Origin: Amborella trichopoda
Lineage: Eukaryota > Streptophyta > Magnoliopsida > Amborellales > Amborellaceae
Assembly (NCBI RefSeq): GCF_000471905.2
Contig: NW_006499801.1
Location: 929,823 to 993,822, forward strand
Direction: 5' to 3'
Length of the DNA stretch: 64,000 nt
The notes beneath the pieces are model-generated. The model had not been told where the DNA came from. It searched no databases and saw only the letters and a list, made by a program, of their open reading frames with translations. The first letter of the stretch is position 1. Each line of letters starts with the position of its first letter. Positions 13,180 through 24,869 of the stretch are shown here, piece after piece. Position numbers and translations under genes: made by a program.

Positions 13180-13680
13180 AATACTGTAAAGCCACGGCCC
13201 TATTAAGTATGGAAAATGGTTTGATAGGGTTGTAACTTTATAAAAATAAGTAAATAGTGACTTTATAACTCATCAAAAATTGTAAGTCAAGCATTGGAAA
13301 ACCTTTACAAAAATAAGTAAATAGTGACTTTATAACTCATCAAAAATTGTAAGTCAAGCATTGAAAAACCTTTACATCGATCATCTCGAATTAAACATTA
13401 TAGCTGTGAAACACATAGGATTTTAAGCTCTAAAAGTAGTGTATATTATAACAAATTATCCAAACCGTCCATTTTGCTTTAAAAATAAGTGTTATCAGAC
13501 CTACAAGATCTGTACTAGTTTTTTAAATTTTCAAATTTGATTGTTGGTGTTGGAAATTGAGTTTATATCCATCATATATATTTCTCTAAAAGTACTTTTC
13601 AAGAGGATTTGAGATGAGGCTATATTTTGTTTTCATAAAACCTAAGCCGTATAAAAACCTCATCCATGAGGGGGATTTTG
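13180..13680. repeat. MITE-1b relic with internal tandem duplication
   Basis: Shares the phrase order of the MITE-1 group in one orientation: 'gatcatctcga', 'aaaccgtccattttg', 'agatctgtac', then 'ttcataaaacctaagcc' at the end. The left part contains a roughly 65-70-bp unit with 'aaataagtaaatagtgac' repeated twice, near 13242-13306 and 13311-13374. Boundaries are approximate. Confidence 0.55.
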
Positions 13681-13962
13681 TAAGTTAAATTGATTTTATC
13701 CCTAGGGTTCAATTTGATTCTGCTAAATTTTTTATTTCTATTATTGATTTGGGTCCATCATGGCCATTATTGTATGTACCATAGTGGCTTACTTTTTGTT
13801 TGCCATTCCCGGGATTTTCTCGCCCACATTGGCTTGGGATTATGTAAAGAATGAGAGTAAAGCATTATTGATGGTGGGCTTGTTAGGTTTGTGTGGGTTT
13901 GGGCCATCCCAAGCTCCCATCCCAAGGAGCCACCCATGTGATTCTCTGCCCCTTCCACAGAT

Positions 13963-14001
<39 letters not shown>

Positions 14002-15850
14002 GTCAAACACCCTCGTTCTCTCTATCTACTTGATCTTTCTCGCCCCTTCACTTCCCTTCTCACTGTCACTATTGTAAAGCTCAGATCTTGTGGTCAGATT
14101 GGTACAGTTGATAATCGGGTTGTCAAGTTGATCATATCCATGCCGGATGTGGAAATCAGTTTAAGTTATTTTAAATAATTTTTTAAATTTAATAAGTTAA
14201 AAAATAATGGAATATACCATGAGTGGAACCAAGCAAAACCAGATTGTTGGATTCTTTGATAGACTTGTTCAATTCCCGATAAAAAACAAACTTGTCAAAA
14301 ATAATATCCAATTCCAATTACGAACCAGATCACTCCTGTAATTCTGAATCTAGATTGGCGATTCCCAAATCCCTATCCAAATAAACATTTTAAGAATCAT
14401 TGCATTCCTTGTAAAAAATTATGAGTCTCCTTCACATCCTTGTCTACCTTTCTCTTTCATTCCATACATGCGGGTCAAAGTGATCGCTGTGCATTTAATA
14501 TGAAAAAAAATAAATATAAAAATAAATAAATAAATAAAGGCGCTTGCTGAGCATTCACGTAATTATTATTCCTTGGCAAACCAAGTAGGGTGTAGTCGTT
14601 TTTCAAAACTAAAAAGTTAACAAGATGCAGGAAACAATGTGACCGGATAATGACAGTGTTCTTGCTTCATGATTCATGACAATGAAGGTCAAAATTTATC
14701 ATTTGAGAGCTAAATTTTCGTCAGGCACCGAAAACTCGGCCGGAGACGAGAAAAAAGCTTTCGAACATTTACGCAAAACATTTGAAATTTCGATGTCAAG
14801 GTCTTTTCGACAATTTTATGAAATATAGACGACACACGTGTTATGTCGATGCGCCAAAGACACGAGATTAATCATTGTGCATATCGACACATCAAGGACA
14901 CATTAAAAGCATAGATATTTTGTGATGTTTCCATATAATCTTATCATAAGAGTACTCAATGTCCGTGACCTCCTACCTTGCCATTATTTAAATTGTATAT
15001 ATAAATATATGGTGTCTGAAAGACAATTTTAAAGTTGGATTTTCTCACACTCGTGTCAGTATCCATTAGATATTAATGTATATTTCTATCTCATCCTAAT
15101 GTAGCTATCTTTTAAAAGCTTTTTATCAAACACTTAACCAAAACACATTACTACTAAACAGATAAACATAATGCCCAATGTGCATGAAATTACATATATT
15201 TTGATACCATTTACTTGAAATACAAAGAAGCTCAACCATCACATGCAAAAAGTGCAAATTAGAGGGTTAAGAGTTCTCGAATTTTTTCTATACTTTGAAT
15301 CCTACCGATAAAACACATATCGTGATGAAGGACGTATTTTCAGACTCTATATGAACAGCGAAAAGTAATTGTGATCCCTAAATAATCTATTGCATACTAA
15401 TGTATTATTGTGTATGCATGTATGATACTTCCCCAAATAAAAGCCGCCCAATTTCTCACGACAACAATGCCAAACAAGAGATGAGCTTTCCATTTTTAGA
15501 AATAGTTATTCAATTTATATATCATTTATGCAAATTATGCATAAAAACATCTCAAAAAGCTTGGCTCCCCAGCTCCATTACATGAACACTTGAACCCCAT
15601 AACTTATCATCCTAAATATTTCATACATAATTATACTTACTTGTCCCTACATTATCAAAGAAAACAAAACATATGGTAAAGGTCAAAAAAAAAAGGCAAT
15701 ATTAAAAATTAAAACAACCTATTTTTCCCTTGTATATGCACGGACTTTCAATTTCTTGTCTGCCTTAGAGATGAGACACACATACAAACCCCCTGCCACC
15801 TAAAACGCCGGAAAGTCATCGGAAACTTGCCAGAGATGAAATTCCAGCGA
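13681..15850. other. Intergenic region downstream of the HIPP gene
   Basis: No gene recognised. A CT dinucleotide run lies at about 13970-13997. The open frame across 13760-14077 (plus) has a hydrophobic start but no family resemblance and runs through the CT repeat, so I do not call it. The 3' UTR of the minus-strand HIPP gene presumably occupies the stretch just left of 15851. Confidence 0.45.
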
Positions 15851-17688
15851 TCACATTATGGAGCAACTATTGGCATTTTCATCACTAAAGAAGTGGGTGG
15901 CATATTCAGCTGATTGTGATTGTTGTGGAGCATGACAAAAAGGGGGGGGCCTATTATAAGCCATTTGCAAATATCTCTCCATATTTTGCCTCTGATTCAT
16001 CATGGCCAAATATTGCTGGTGATGAGGATTTCCGGCCAAAATTTCCGGCCCAGCTCCCTGAAAATAGCCGGAATTCCCCATCTGCCCCTGCAAAGGACCC
16101 ATCTGCCCCTGCAAAGGACCCATCTGCCCCGGCAAAGGACCCATCTGCCCCTGCAAAGGACCCATCTGCCCCTGCAAATGACCCATTTGCCCCTGTAAAT
16201 GACCCATTTGCCCCTGCAAATTTCCCATCTGCCCTTGGAAATGACCGATCTGCCCCCCACCACCACCACCACCCCCACCTCCACCCCCACCCCCACCCCC
16301 ACCCGCAACCCCCCTTACATCTATCTCGTGGAAGCCAGGGGCAATGTTAGTCATCTGACCCACATCATTTTTGCCCCCCTTCTTGCCCCCACCGTTATTG
16401 TTATTTCCAGCAGCGCCCTTGTTATTTTGGCCGTTACCGTTATTGGCCTTATTGTTACCACCACCACCGTTATTGTTTGGGTTTGGACCGTTATTTTTGC
16501 CTTCTCCATTTTTACCTCCATTTTTGGTCCCTTGATTCTGGTTCTGATTTTGGGCACCACCATCTTTGCCCCCTTTCTTCCCTCCATTGCCCCCATTCTT
16601 TTCTGCTATTCCAACCATACCCTTCATTTGTTGCAAGGCCCCGTCCCCTCCCCCTTTCTTATTTCCATTGCCATAAACCATGCTATGGCCACCATTCATC
16701 ATACCATGGACCCCATGCATCATGCCAGGGGCCCCATTCGTCATGCCCATCCCACCCATGACCATGGGTTTGTTGCCCTTGCCATCCTTGATGGGTGGTG
16801 GGGCCTTGGACCCCATGTCATCCCCATCCATATCATAGCCATCAAAGTCATCATCCATCTCATCATAAAATAACTCATCATCATTGAACTCATCATAATC
16901 ATCATGATGGTGACCATGGGGCATCATCTCATGGCCCAAGTTGAACTTCACAGACTTTGGCACCTTGAATGGGAGCTTTAGGTCCTTGAATTGAGGCTGT
17001 TGTTTCATGTCCTTTGGTCCCTTTATTTGTTCTTGTTTTGGTTGTTGGGGCTTCTGGTCTTTACCTCCTTTTTGCTGGTTTTTTCCGTCCTTTTGGTCCT
17101 TCCCCTTCTCAATTTGAAGCTTTTGAAACTGGTTGTCTAGTTGGTTTCCTCTTTGGTTCCAGAGCTCTGCATGCTTGCCATTCTTAACCAGTTTCTTTAT
17201 GAGGGCAGAGGGATCCACATTACCTGAAACTGTCACCTTTTGCTGCTCCATATCAATGGAAGTAGTATACACCCCTGTTGGAACCACCCCACAAAGAAAA
17301 TCACATAAATAAGTAGCAAAATACCAAGTACCCTAGTTTTTTTTCTCACTCTTCTCAGACGAAAAATACCAACTCTCTTTTCTTTTCTTTTTTTCTCTCT
17401 TTTTCATTCTTCTAAGAATGGAAAAGGAAGAACAGTGATGGGGGACTGTCAAAAGGTAAAAGAAGCTCTATTGAAATTGAGAGGTCATGGAGAGAGAAGG
17501 GAATGTGGAGGGAGAAAATACCATCTATTTTGTGGAGCAACTTCTTCACCTTTTGCTTACATCCTTCACAATGTATGTTCACTTTGAGGACACAAGTCTG
17601 AATGAGGAACAAAACAGAGAAAGAGGAGTGCAAAATCAGTAAATAGAGAAGTGGAGAGCTAATGGAACATTTTTATGTGCAATTATGA

Positions 17689-17729
<41 letters not shown>

Positions 17730-17839
17730 CGAAGGGGAAAAACCCTTGAGACCTTTGATGAAAAAACAAGCAGAGCACACACCTGGGCCTTCAAGAAGTT
17801 CACATCTCCATCTTTAGCCATCATTTTGTTGATGTTCAT
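15851..17839 (-). CDS. Heavy-metal-associated isoprenylated plant protein (HIPP)
   Basis: Exons on the minus strand are 17839-17783, 17597-17522 and 17274-15851. All junctions are GT-AG and the phases join cleanly to 518 codons plus stop. Exons 1-2 and the start of exon 3 encode one HMA fold (about residues 20-83) with the metal-binding pair in HCEGCKQKV (Cys29, Cys32), followed by [18 protein letters not shown]. After it come a Lys/Gln-rich low-complexity segment, an acidic patch ([21 protein letters not shown]), Gly/Asn/Met-rich sequence, a run of about 17 Gly, tandem QGQMG repeats, and C-terminal CSIM, a CaaX box for prenylation. HIPPs are known plant metallochaperone-like proteins tied to heavy-metal and stress responses and to membranes or plasmodesmata; the exact partner here is inferred only by family. 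The start could be Met1, Met6 or Met7 (17839, 17824, 17821). Closest in kind to the long Gly-rich HIPPs of Arabidopsis. Confidence 0.93.
16078..16250 (-). repeat. Coding minisatellite, 21-bp unit, in the HIPP gene
   Basis: A 21-bp unit (plus-strand phrase CCCATCTGCCCCTGCAAAGGA) recurs about eight times with few changes, encoding the heptad LQGQMGP/H/N on the minus strand. The unit length is a multiple of three, so copy-number change would keep the frame. The poly-Gly tract lies just beyond it at about 16255-16310. Confidence 0.85.
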
Positions 17840-17849
17840 TTTTCTCAGG

Positions 17850-17885
<36 letters not shown>

Positions 17886-18159
17886 TAGCAGTACATGGAA
17901 AATAACAAGTTTTGGGAGATGAGTAATGGAGAAGAAGTAGAAAGAAGTGATTTTAGTGAGAGTGTGGGGAGGGGGACGAGAGAAGAGGTTCTGAGAAGTG
18001 GAAAGAGAAAGAAGGGTTTTCTTTGAAAGAGAGAAAGAACCCAAAACAGGGTCTTTTATGGTGCGGTGAGTTAGTGAGGGGAGATTTTCTCAGAGGCGTT
18101 TATGAGCGGGAGGGCGAGTGTCATGCGTCCACTATTTCCGGGATTATTTTCTTTAACTG

Positions 18160-18195
<36 letters not shown>

Positions 18196-18299
18196 GAAGG
18201 TAAAGTNNNNNNNNNNNNNNNNNNNNNNNNNNNNNNNNNNNNNNNNNNNNNNNNNNNNNNNNNNNNNNNNNNNNNNNNNNNNNNNNNNNNNNNNNNNNN

Positions 18300-18330
<31 letters not shown>
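17692..18330. promoter_or_regulatory. GA-repeat-rich intron 1, leader and upstream region of the HIPP gene
   Basis: Four separate GA dinucleotide runs lie at about 17692-17726 (inside intron 1), 17855-17880 (just 5' of the start codon), 18161-18192 and 18300-18330. Such runs are typical binding sites of plant BASIC PENTACYSTEINE (BPC) proteins and are common in plant leaders. A TATA-like TTAAATAG on the minus strand at about 18402-18410 could set transcription start; this is a weak inference. Confidence 0.45.
18207..18299. other. Assembly gap (93 N)
   Basis: Unknown bases flanked on both sides by GA dinucleotide runs, so the gap probably contains more of the same simple repeat. Confidence 0.99.
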
Positions 18331-18332
<2 letters not shown>

Positions 18333-18407
18333 TACGAGTAAAACTGAGAGAGGGAGACGTTAAAGGGTATGGAATACCGTCCCTTTGGCGGATGAACTTT
18401 CTATTTA

Positions 18408-18700
18408 AGGCCTAGGTTTTATGAAAACAAAATAATGCATGATCTCAAATCTTCGTTTCGAAAGTATTTTTGGTATAAAAAAATCCCCAATGATGGCTTT
18501 AAAATCAAATTTTAATATCAACAATAAAATTTGAAACAAAAAGATTGGTACAGATTCTTATCGATTTATAAATACATATTTTTAAGGTAAGATAGATGAT
18601 CTACATTATTTGTTATAATATTCACCACTTTTAAAACTTGAAATTCTATTTTTTTTTAACAGCCATAATGTTCAGGCTTTTACAGCTGCAGCCTTATCAG
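18408..18700. repeat. MITE-1b copy
   Basis: Aligns with 23640-23950: shared blocks 'tttatgaaaacaaaat', 'gctttaaaatcaa', 'caacaataaaattt', 'ttgaaat...ccataatgttca', ending near 'cagctgcagccttatca'. Distantly related to the MITE-1 family. No target duplication identified. Confidence 0.55.
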
Positions 18701-19029
18701 ACCATCTTCCTCTATGAAGTCATCTTCTTTTAACTTTTAACAGTTTTTTTTTACATCTTTTAACAGTTTTTACAAAGACTCGGACTCCATCTCACTCCTT
18801 GGTTAAACTTGTGATGCAAGGCTGGGTCGGCTCTTTTTCGGCTCGGCTTTTTCCCATTCAATAAATTTTGCCCAATACTTATCCTTAAATGCCACTGATG
18901 TACGTTATAGGCACCTAACAAGTGTGCATTTTTTGTTGTTCTTTTGAGGTTTTATTTTTGCATATTAAGAATTTTTTTGAAAAAGAGAAATTTATATAGA
19001 TTATCACAAGACATGTATTATTTAACGAT

Positions 19030-19421
19030 GGGTGTGGTTTCAATAAGGTTGCAACCTTAAACAATCCAATTAAGACACACTTCTAAATTTTATCATAAAT
19101 ATAATTTCGGTATAAAAATTCTTAAATGGCTTGAGAATCCACTTTCATTTCTAATTATGAAATTTTAAACTCTAAAACTTGTTCAAATCAAATAGATGTA
19201 TAAACCATATGAAGGTCTTGAAAATGGACAGCTCAAATAAAGTGTTGCAAGATACATTATTTCTTGGACTCGAAATCTTTTTTTCTTTTCATATTCATCT
19301 ATCCCGATATCGAGATAATCATTAAATGGTTTTCCAACATCAAAACAAGTTTTTATCATAGATTTTGAGGTGCACCTTTAATTCTGCATTTTAAAATTGC
19401 AACCTTATATAAACTTTTTTC
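19030..19421. mobile_element. MITE-1 copy, 9-bp TSD
   Basis: 392-bp element in the opposite orientation to the copy at 8786. It starts GGGTGTGGTTT and ends TATATAAACTTTTTTC. It is flanked by tttaacgat (19021-19029) and tttaatgat (19422-19430), 8 of 9 identical. It contains 'aaggttgcaacctta' near both ends. Confidence 0.82.
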
Positions 19422-19737
19422 TTTAATGATTTGGTAATTTACAATTATTCGAACTCAAGAACGTATATTTCTTTATGGGTATTTTGAAATTGAAAGGGAA
19501 AAAAAGAAAAGAAAAAGATATTTGAATTTTTAGACACTTAGATAAGAAAGTTTTTTTGGAAAATAATCTTTGTGCACCATCTTTTAAGATTGCATTTCTC
19601 AACATGTTCAAGATTTCAAAACATATTTTTTAAAAAAAAAACATAAAAGTGCTGCATATTACATCAACATAAAAGCTTCATGACCACAATCACACCATCA
19701 ATACAAAAACATAAAAGAAATTCCAATCTAACCCAAA

Positions 19738-19990
19738 TTATACATCAGTACTTACGACTATAAGATTGCTACCACCCACACCTAGCTTTGCTAGCCCATC
19801 CGCCTCTATGTTGCTTTCGTGATATACATGGTTAAAATTACATTCCAATTCCATGTGGTAATCACTCACTTCACACATTAAACTATGAAATTTCCACCGA
19901 TATGCAGCTTTCATCATTATCCATTTAACATTATTCATCGAATCCCCTTCCACTACAATTGGTTTGCGGGTAATCCCCTTGCTCGAAGCT
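19738..19990 (-). pseudogene. RNase H C-terminal fragment of a non-LTR retrotransposon
   Basis: Minus-strand translation contains VVEGDSMNNVKW followed by FNHVYHESNIEADGLAKLG, the C-terminal hallmark of the plant LINE-type RNase H (RVT_3) domain (second catalytic Asp in EGDS, last one in AD.LAK). Upstream sequence carries 'TASEAK', a degraded version of the AEA motif, with a stop between. It is probably from a different copy than the element at 20540-21930, since that one has its own degraded version of the same region. Confidence 0.72.
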
Positions 19991-20540
19991 TAGCTTCACT
20001 CGCAGTTACCTCCCCTACTCGCCTTTAATATTTCAAAATATATTTGATGGCATAAAAATAACATGTGTTATATCTTCTAACCCCAATGACCAATTTTCCT
20101 TTTTTTTTAACCTAAACAAAAGTTGAAAATATATTTTTTTATCTATTCATTTCTAAACCCCTTCTCTCTCTCCCACCATATTTTTTTCCAAACTTCTCTC
20201 CTTTTTTTTTTAAACTTTAAAAAAAAGATACTTTTCAAAAGATATTTTTTAATATTAAAAAAATATAGAGAGATGTTTGGAGTGACACAAGGGAAGAAAG
20301 AGAAAGGGATTTAGAAATGAATACAAAAAAAATGTTTTTTGAATTTTTGTTTGGGCTAAAAATATGGGGTAAAGTTTGTCTAAAGAGTTAAGGATATAAT
20401 ACATGAGATATTGATGCCGTCAAATATGTTTTGAAACTTCGAGTCTATTGACAAATAAAACCTAAAAAGATGGTATCCGGAGACATTTTTTTTTTTATTT
20501 TAAAATAAATTTCATTCTAACAAAGACAAGAAAGGAATAC
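19991..20540. other. AT-rich segment between two LINE fragments
   Basis: Nothing recognisable; long T and A runs, with short frames lacking family resemblance. Confidence 0.4.
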
Positions 20541-21930
20541 AGAAAACAAGAATTAGGTAGACACATGGTTACCACCAACAAGGATCGGTGTCCACCACCT
20601 TGTGTAAAAAAATCTGCCTCAAAATTAGACTCTCTATGGCAACGAGAGAGTTCAACCGAAAGATTAAAGAGGAGAGTATCAACTCATAAAAAATGGGTAT
20701 TAATCTCCATGGAGGTCTCGACTTTCCTCTGCACCAAGCCAAGCCATGACATTGGAGGAGTGACCTACAATAATTTTATGTCCATCCATCCTAGAGATAA
20801 GCTTCAAACCTTATGGTAGTTCTCTAGCTTCAGCTTCATTGACAGTAATGATTCCACAAACGCCTAAATGAGTAGTAAAAATATTCCCCCTATTGCCCTT
20901 AATAAGACTTTCAAAGCCAACAGGACCAGGGTTCTCAAAAGAACTCCAATCAAAATTAAATTTCAAACAATTCTCATGTGGAGGAAGCCATACTGTATGT
21001 CTAATGGAAATCCCCAAAGATAGATTGGCAACTTCTATTGGGTTTAATATGCTCTGTGATCCTTGCGAATAAATTTGCAGTCGACATTCGATTAGCAGCC
21101 ATTGCTAGAATATTTGACTTGAAACGTCCTCCTATTTCAATTTCTCCACATTAAGCTGGTCCAAATAGATCTCTAAAGAATAACTCTTATTTTAAAAATA
21201 CCGGGAGTCATACGTTGTTGTAGGCCAACATCCATTCTTTGTGGCCCACTTCCATAATTCCATTGTAAAAGGATAATGAAGGAGGAGATGATCCGTTGAT
21301 TCGCCATCAAGCAATCCATAGGAAGAGTTGGACTTTTAAGAGGAAGGTTAATGGATCCGTCATCATAGAGGAGTTTGTACACTGATTTTAGAGTGAAGCC
21401 ACTAGGAGGAGTAAGGTTCCATATAATTTGATCATCTTTTGTTGGGGCATAGTGAAAGTTATGCAGTAATTCCATTAGTCTTTGGAACTCCTCAATAAAT
21501 GGATCTGTCGTTCTCCTGAATTAGCATAAAGCTCCTCCTCTTTCACTTCCCTTAACAAAGCCAATGGATTGCAAACTTCCTAAGAGACTTTAGGAAAACA
21601 ATATCTAAGGGCATAGTCTCCAAGTCACTTATCAAACAAAGATAGGGGTTTGATCACCCTTCCCCACAATATTGAGATAGTATCGAAGATAGATGGGTCT
21701 ACAGTAATCAATGCCCCTCCAACTATGCGATAATAAAGTTTTATTCCTCGGACGTTTAATCAATCCCTACAAGACATCCTCCCCATATTTTTGTTTAAGA
21801 ACTTTACACCACAAAGCCTTATCATTATGTTGATATCGCCACCACCATTTACTCAACATACTCAAATTAATTTAGGCCTTCTAATACCCATACCACCATC
21901 TTTAAGAGTAGCACAAATTTTATGTTTTTT
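20540..21930 (-). pseudogene. LINE remnant: zinc-binding and RNase H regions
   Basis: Read on the minus strand, about 21475-21173 encodes a zf-RVT-like stretch (DDQIIWNLTPPSGFTLKSVY, matching the family pattern D..W....SG.F.VKS.Y). About 21017-20811 encodes the RNase H N-terminal part (CLKFNFDWSSFENPG, then NEAEAREL). Past a stop, GLKLISRMDGHKIIV and a degraded SSNVMAWL continue the domain to about 20540 with frameshifts. In the canonical RNase H start (NFDGSS) the Gly is Trp here. The RT palm is not seen, so the 5' part is lost or beyond recognition. Confidence 0.72.
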
Positions 21931-21931
21931 T

Positions 21932-22080
21932 TTTTTGATAATTTAGTGGGAAAGACAGACCCCTATCTTTTTTTTCAAATAGTTTAGGAGTTGGTTTTTT
22001 TAAGGCACTAGTGGGGTGGTGTCAGTGGAAATGAAAACGATACTGCGTTAGACTAAGGAGTAGGGGTGCTGCCACCAAGA
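21932..22080. repeat. Dispersed repeat shared with 55875-56025
   Basis: Both copies read 'taatttagtgggaaagacaga' or a close variant, a T run, then 'ggcactagtggggtggtgtcagt' with similar downstream sequence. Each lies in a non-coding context. Nature unknown. Confidence 0.5.
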
Positions 22081-22763
22081 ACTTGGGTCTCCTACATGTC
22101 CGACTGGATCATGAGATAGGTGATTTTAGGGACTAAAAGATCCATAATTGCTCAAGCCTCCAATTCTTTTGCATATTTTTTATTTGTTTTTATTAAAAAC
22201 TTAACCGGCTCAAACTCATCCGAGTGATACCAAGAGACTCGGGCTAGGACCACTATGTTGAGCCCGGGCCCAAATGTGAAAGAGTGATTTGATTTACATC
22301 ATAAATGCTCACACTTCACGTGAGGTGCCCCCAAAACAGGGGGAGGGGTGAGATTTAGAAGGCTCCAGAGTGGGCCCCTACGATTTCAAAAGGGGACAAT
22401 GTACCCTTATGTTTAAGCCTTTTACGGAGTAAATGGCAAACTTTACCTACTTTTCCCTAAAAATCAGTTGTTAATATCATTACATTCCATTTCGATCGTT
22501 AGGAAATCATCTTAAAAAGTGAGAATCGGTGAAATCTTGCATCCATCCAAAGGCAAAATTCATAAAAAGGGATTTCACAAAATAGTTGAGATGACATTAT
22601 AGTATTCCTAGAATATAATTTGCATTTCTTCTAGAACACTATAAGGTCCTCACATATAAAGACAAAAGATCCGTAAATGGAATTTGCAATTTTCTTAAAA
22701 AGTATTGCAAAATTAATCACATTCTCTCTCCCCGAAGCTAAAAAAAACATACTAGGAGAAGGA
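22081..22763. other. Intergenic, no gene seen
   Basis: A more GC-rich patch near 22200-22400 (AGCCCGGGCC, CCCAAAACAGGGGGAGG) resembles decayed hAT-like MITE sequence. No reading frame of interest. Confidence 0.4.
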
Positions 22764-23277
22764 AGGGAAGGGTTTTTATGCTTCCCCTACAGCATAGAAG
22801 TTATATCCTCCTCCTACCATCTAGCCATCCAATTTTGATCAAGAGAGCCACTCACCGTTTCATCTTAGATCCGACGTCTCAAAGTATTTTATTTTTAATT
22901 TTTTTTATACAAATTGAATGAATATGAAATTTGATACGTGCTATCTTCTCATTGAGGCGCACCTATAAAAAAATATTAAAAATAATTTTTTAATAAAATA
23001 TAATGACTAAAATACTCTTTGAAACTTTTAGGGGTATTTGGTCATTTTATTTTATTGAAAATATTTTTTTAAAATTTTTTCGCTTGTGAAAATTTAATAG
23101 AGGAATTGAAGTCCAAAATTTGGTGTCAAATAGTTTATAGAAAAAAATTAAAAAGAAAATAGTGTAGAGATGTGACATTGTGATTGGGACAATCTTAGCC
23201 CTCCATTCAGAATGGATGGTTGGATAAAGGGGAGGATAGAACTTCTATGTTGTAGGGGAAGCATAAAAAGCTTGCCC
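22764..23277. mobile_element. MULE-type MITE, copy A, 9-bp TSD
   Basis: 514-bp element with terminal inverted repeats of more than 35 bp around TTTATGCTTCCCCTACA. The left end starts GGGAAGGGTTTTTATGC; the reverse complement of the right end starts GGGCAAGCTTTTTATGC. It is flanked by gagaaggaa (22755-22763) and gagaagaaa (23278-23286), 8 of 9 identical. The centre is palindromic around a 'gggtattt' core. It is the reverse complement of the element at 31236-31745. Long terminal repeats with a 9-bp duplication are the hallmark of Mutator-like elements. No transposase coding. Confidence 0.88.
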
Positions 23278-23639
23278 GAGAAGAAAAAGAGGTCCATTGC
23301 TCTTACATATTCCTTGCTACCAACGTTTTATATGTATGTGTATGAAGGGATTAAGAGCGTTCTAATCTTGATTAGGCAATTAAGAGTGAGTTGATATTAG
23401 TGTTATATGCCGGTTGTTTTTGTTAGGTCATAATAACAACTCATTTTAAGCTATTCGATTAAAATTAATGGACGGTTAATCCACTATTGCCACGTAAGAA
23501 CATTTAGGTTGTAGCGTGGTGATAGTTAACACCTCAAGAGAAAAAAAAAGCCTAAGCTGGTGTCTTAAAAAATTAAATTGAAAATTTATATTTAAAAACG
23601 AATCCCTCATCTTTGAGGATAATAATTAAAGGATAGGAC

Positions 23640-23950
23640 TTCTATAAGGCTTATGGCTTTATGAAAACAAAATTAGCTCTCACCCAAAAATCCTCGTCGA
23701 GAAAGCACTTTTAGAAATAGAAATCTCCATGATAGCTCTAAAATCAATTTCAAACACCAACAATGAAATTTAAAACTTCAAAACTAGTACAGATCTTGCG
23801 GATCTATTAACATTTATTTTTAGAGTGAAATGGATTATATAAATATTTTATTATAATATATACTATTTTTAAAGCTTGAAATCATTTTCTTTTTCCACAA
23901 CCATAATGTTCAAGCCAAGGTGAGGTTTTGCTTATCTTGAGAGCGCTGCA
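23640..23950. repeat. MITE-1b copy
   Basis: Similar in phrase order to 18408-18700, starting near 'aaggcttatggctttatgaaaac' and ending near 'gctgcagccctatcaaacc'. About 24060-24170 beyond it is a GGCCCGGCCC-rich patch like the internal part of a hAT-type MITE. Confidence 0.5.
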
Positions 23951-24179
23951 GCCCTATCAAACCATTTCCATAATAAAAAGTTTACTAGCAAGGCCCAATG
24001 ATTCAAAAAAAAGGAAAAGAGGGTTGTTGATCTCTCCTGACAGTCGATACCACTATCCTTAAGGATAGCAATGGGTGGGGTGGCCCGGCCCAGCCTTATC
24101 AGCGTGGTCTGAAAACCCCCGTTCAAGCTTGGGCTGGCCTACAAGACCTGACCCGGCCCGACATTTTCCTTTCCCTTTA

Positions 24180-24860
24180 TTGAGTCTATTAACCCCGGAA
24201 AGGTCCGGACTGAGTTAGGCGCGGGCCTCCAAAGACGCGTACTAACCCTCCGCAAACCTCCCTTACATTCTCTCCTTCCACTCTCACATAATTAGTGGAG
24301 ATTGTTGTTAACGCCAAATTCCAAAGGCACCAAAAGCATGAATGTTTGCTCTTTTTCATAAGTATCCAAAATTATAACCCTGTCGTGTTCTTAATTTTCA
24401 TCTTCACATATGAATTTGTGACTGCTTTGAGTGAGAGTTACTTAACATGTTTCAACGTATTTCATGGTTTTTAGCGCATGTTGACACATCAAAGATGCGA
24501 CATCATAAAAAACAAGTATTGGGTCATGGTGATAATACCCCCATACCTAATTACTAGGTTGTAGTTTTCAATCTTCCTGACAGTACCCATTGACACCTTC
24601 AAAAAAAGCCAACTCCCTCATCTGTAGGAAAAAAAGAAGTAGTGGTCGGTCTTTCCTATTGAATTACCCCAAAACAAAAGTGATGTGATATCGTACTATA
24701 GATATTTCTATCCTATTTATTATCATTTTTAATAGCAATCTGGCCAAAGTACCACTTACAATCTTTTCTTTATTTAAATGGAGTGTAGACCGACCTTATC
24801 CTAAAGACTAGATTTAATTTAAATTTTGACATTAGGATTTTCTATATTCGCATATATGTT
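24180..24860. other. Intergenic, no gene seen
   Basis: No coding signal; mixed AT-rich sequence without a clear repeat assignment. Confidence 0.35.
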
Positions 24861-24869
24861 ATATAAATG

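Noticed and set aside
13760..14077. Plus-strand 105-codon frame with a hydrophobic start
   Set aside because: No recognisable family, runs through a CT microsatellite that creates a Ser/Leu run, and has no supporting splice or leader features.
16000..16308. Minus-strand Arg/Gly-rich 102-codon frame and plus-strand Pro/Ala frames
   Set aside because: These are other-frame shadows of the HIPP repeat exon; the HIPP frame is supported by HMA homology, spliced phases and the CaaX end.
17636..18044. Ser/Leu-rich and Arg/Glu-rich short frames near the HIPP leader
   Set aside because: They are translations of GA/CT dinucleotide runs.
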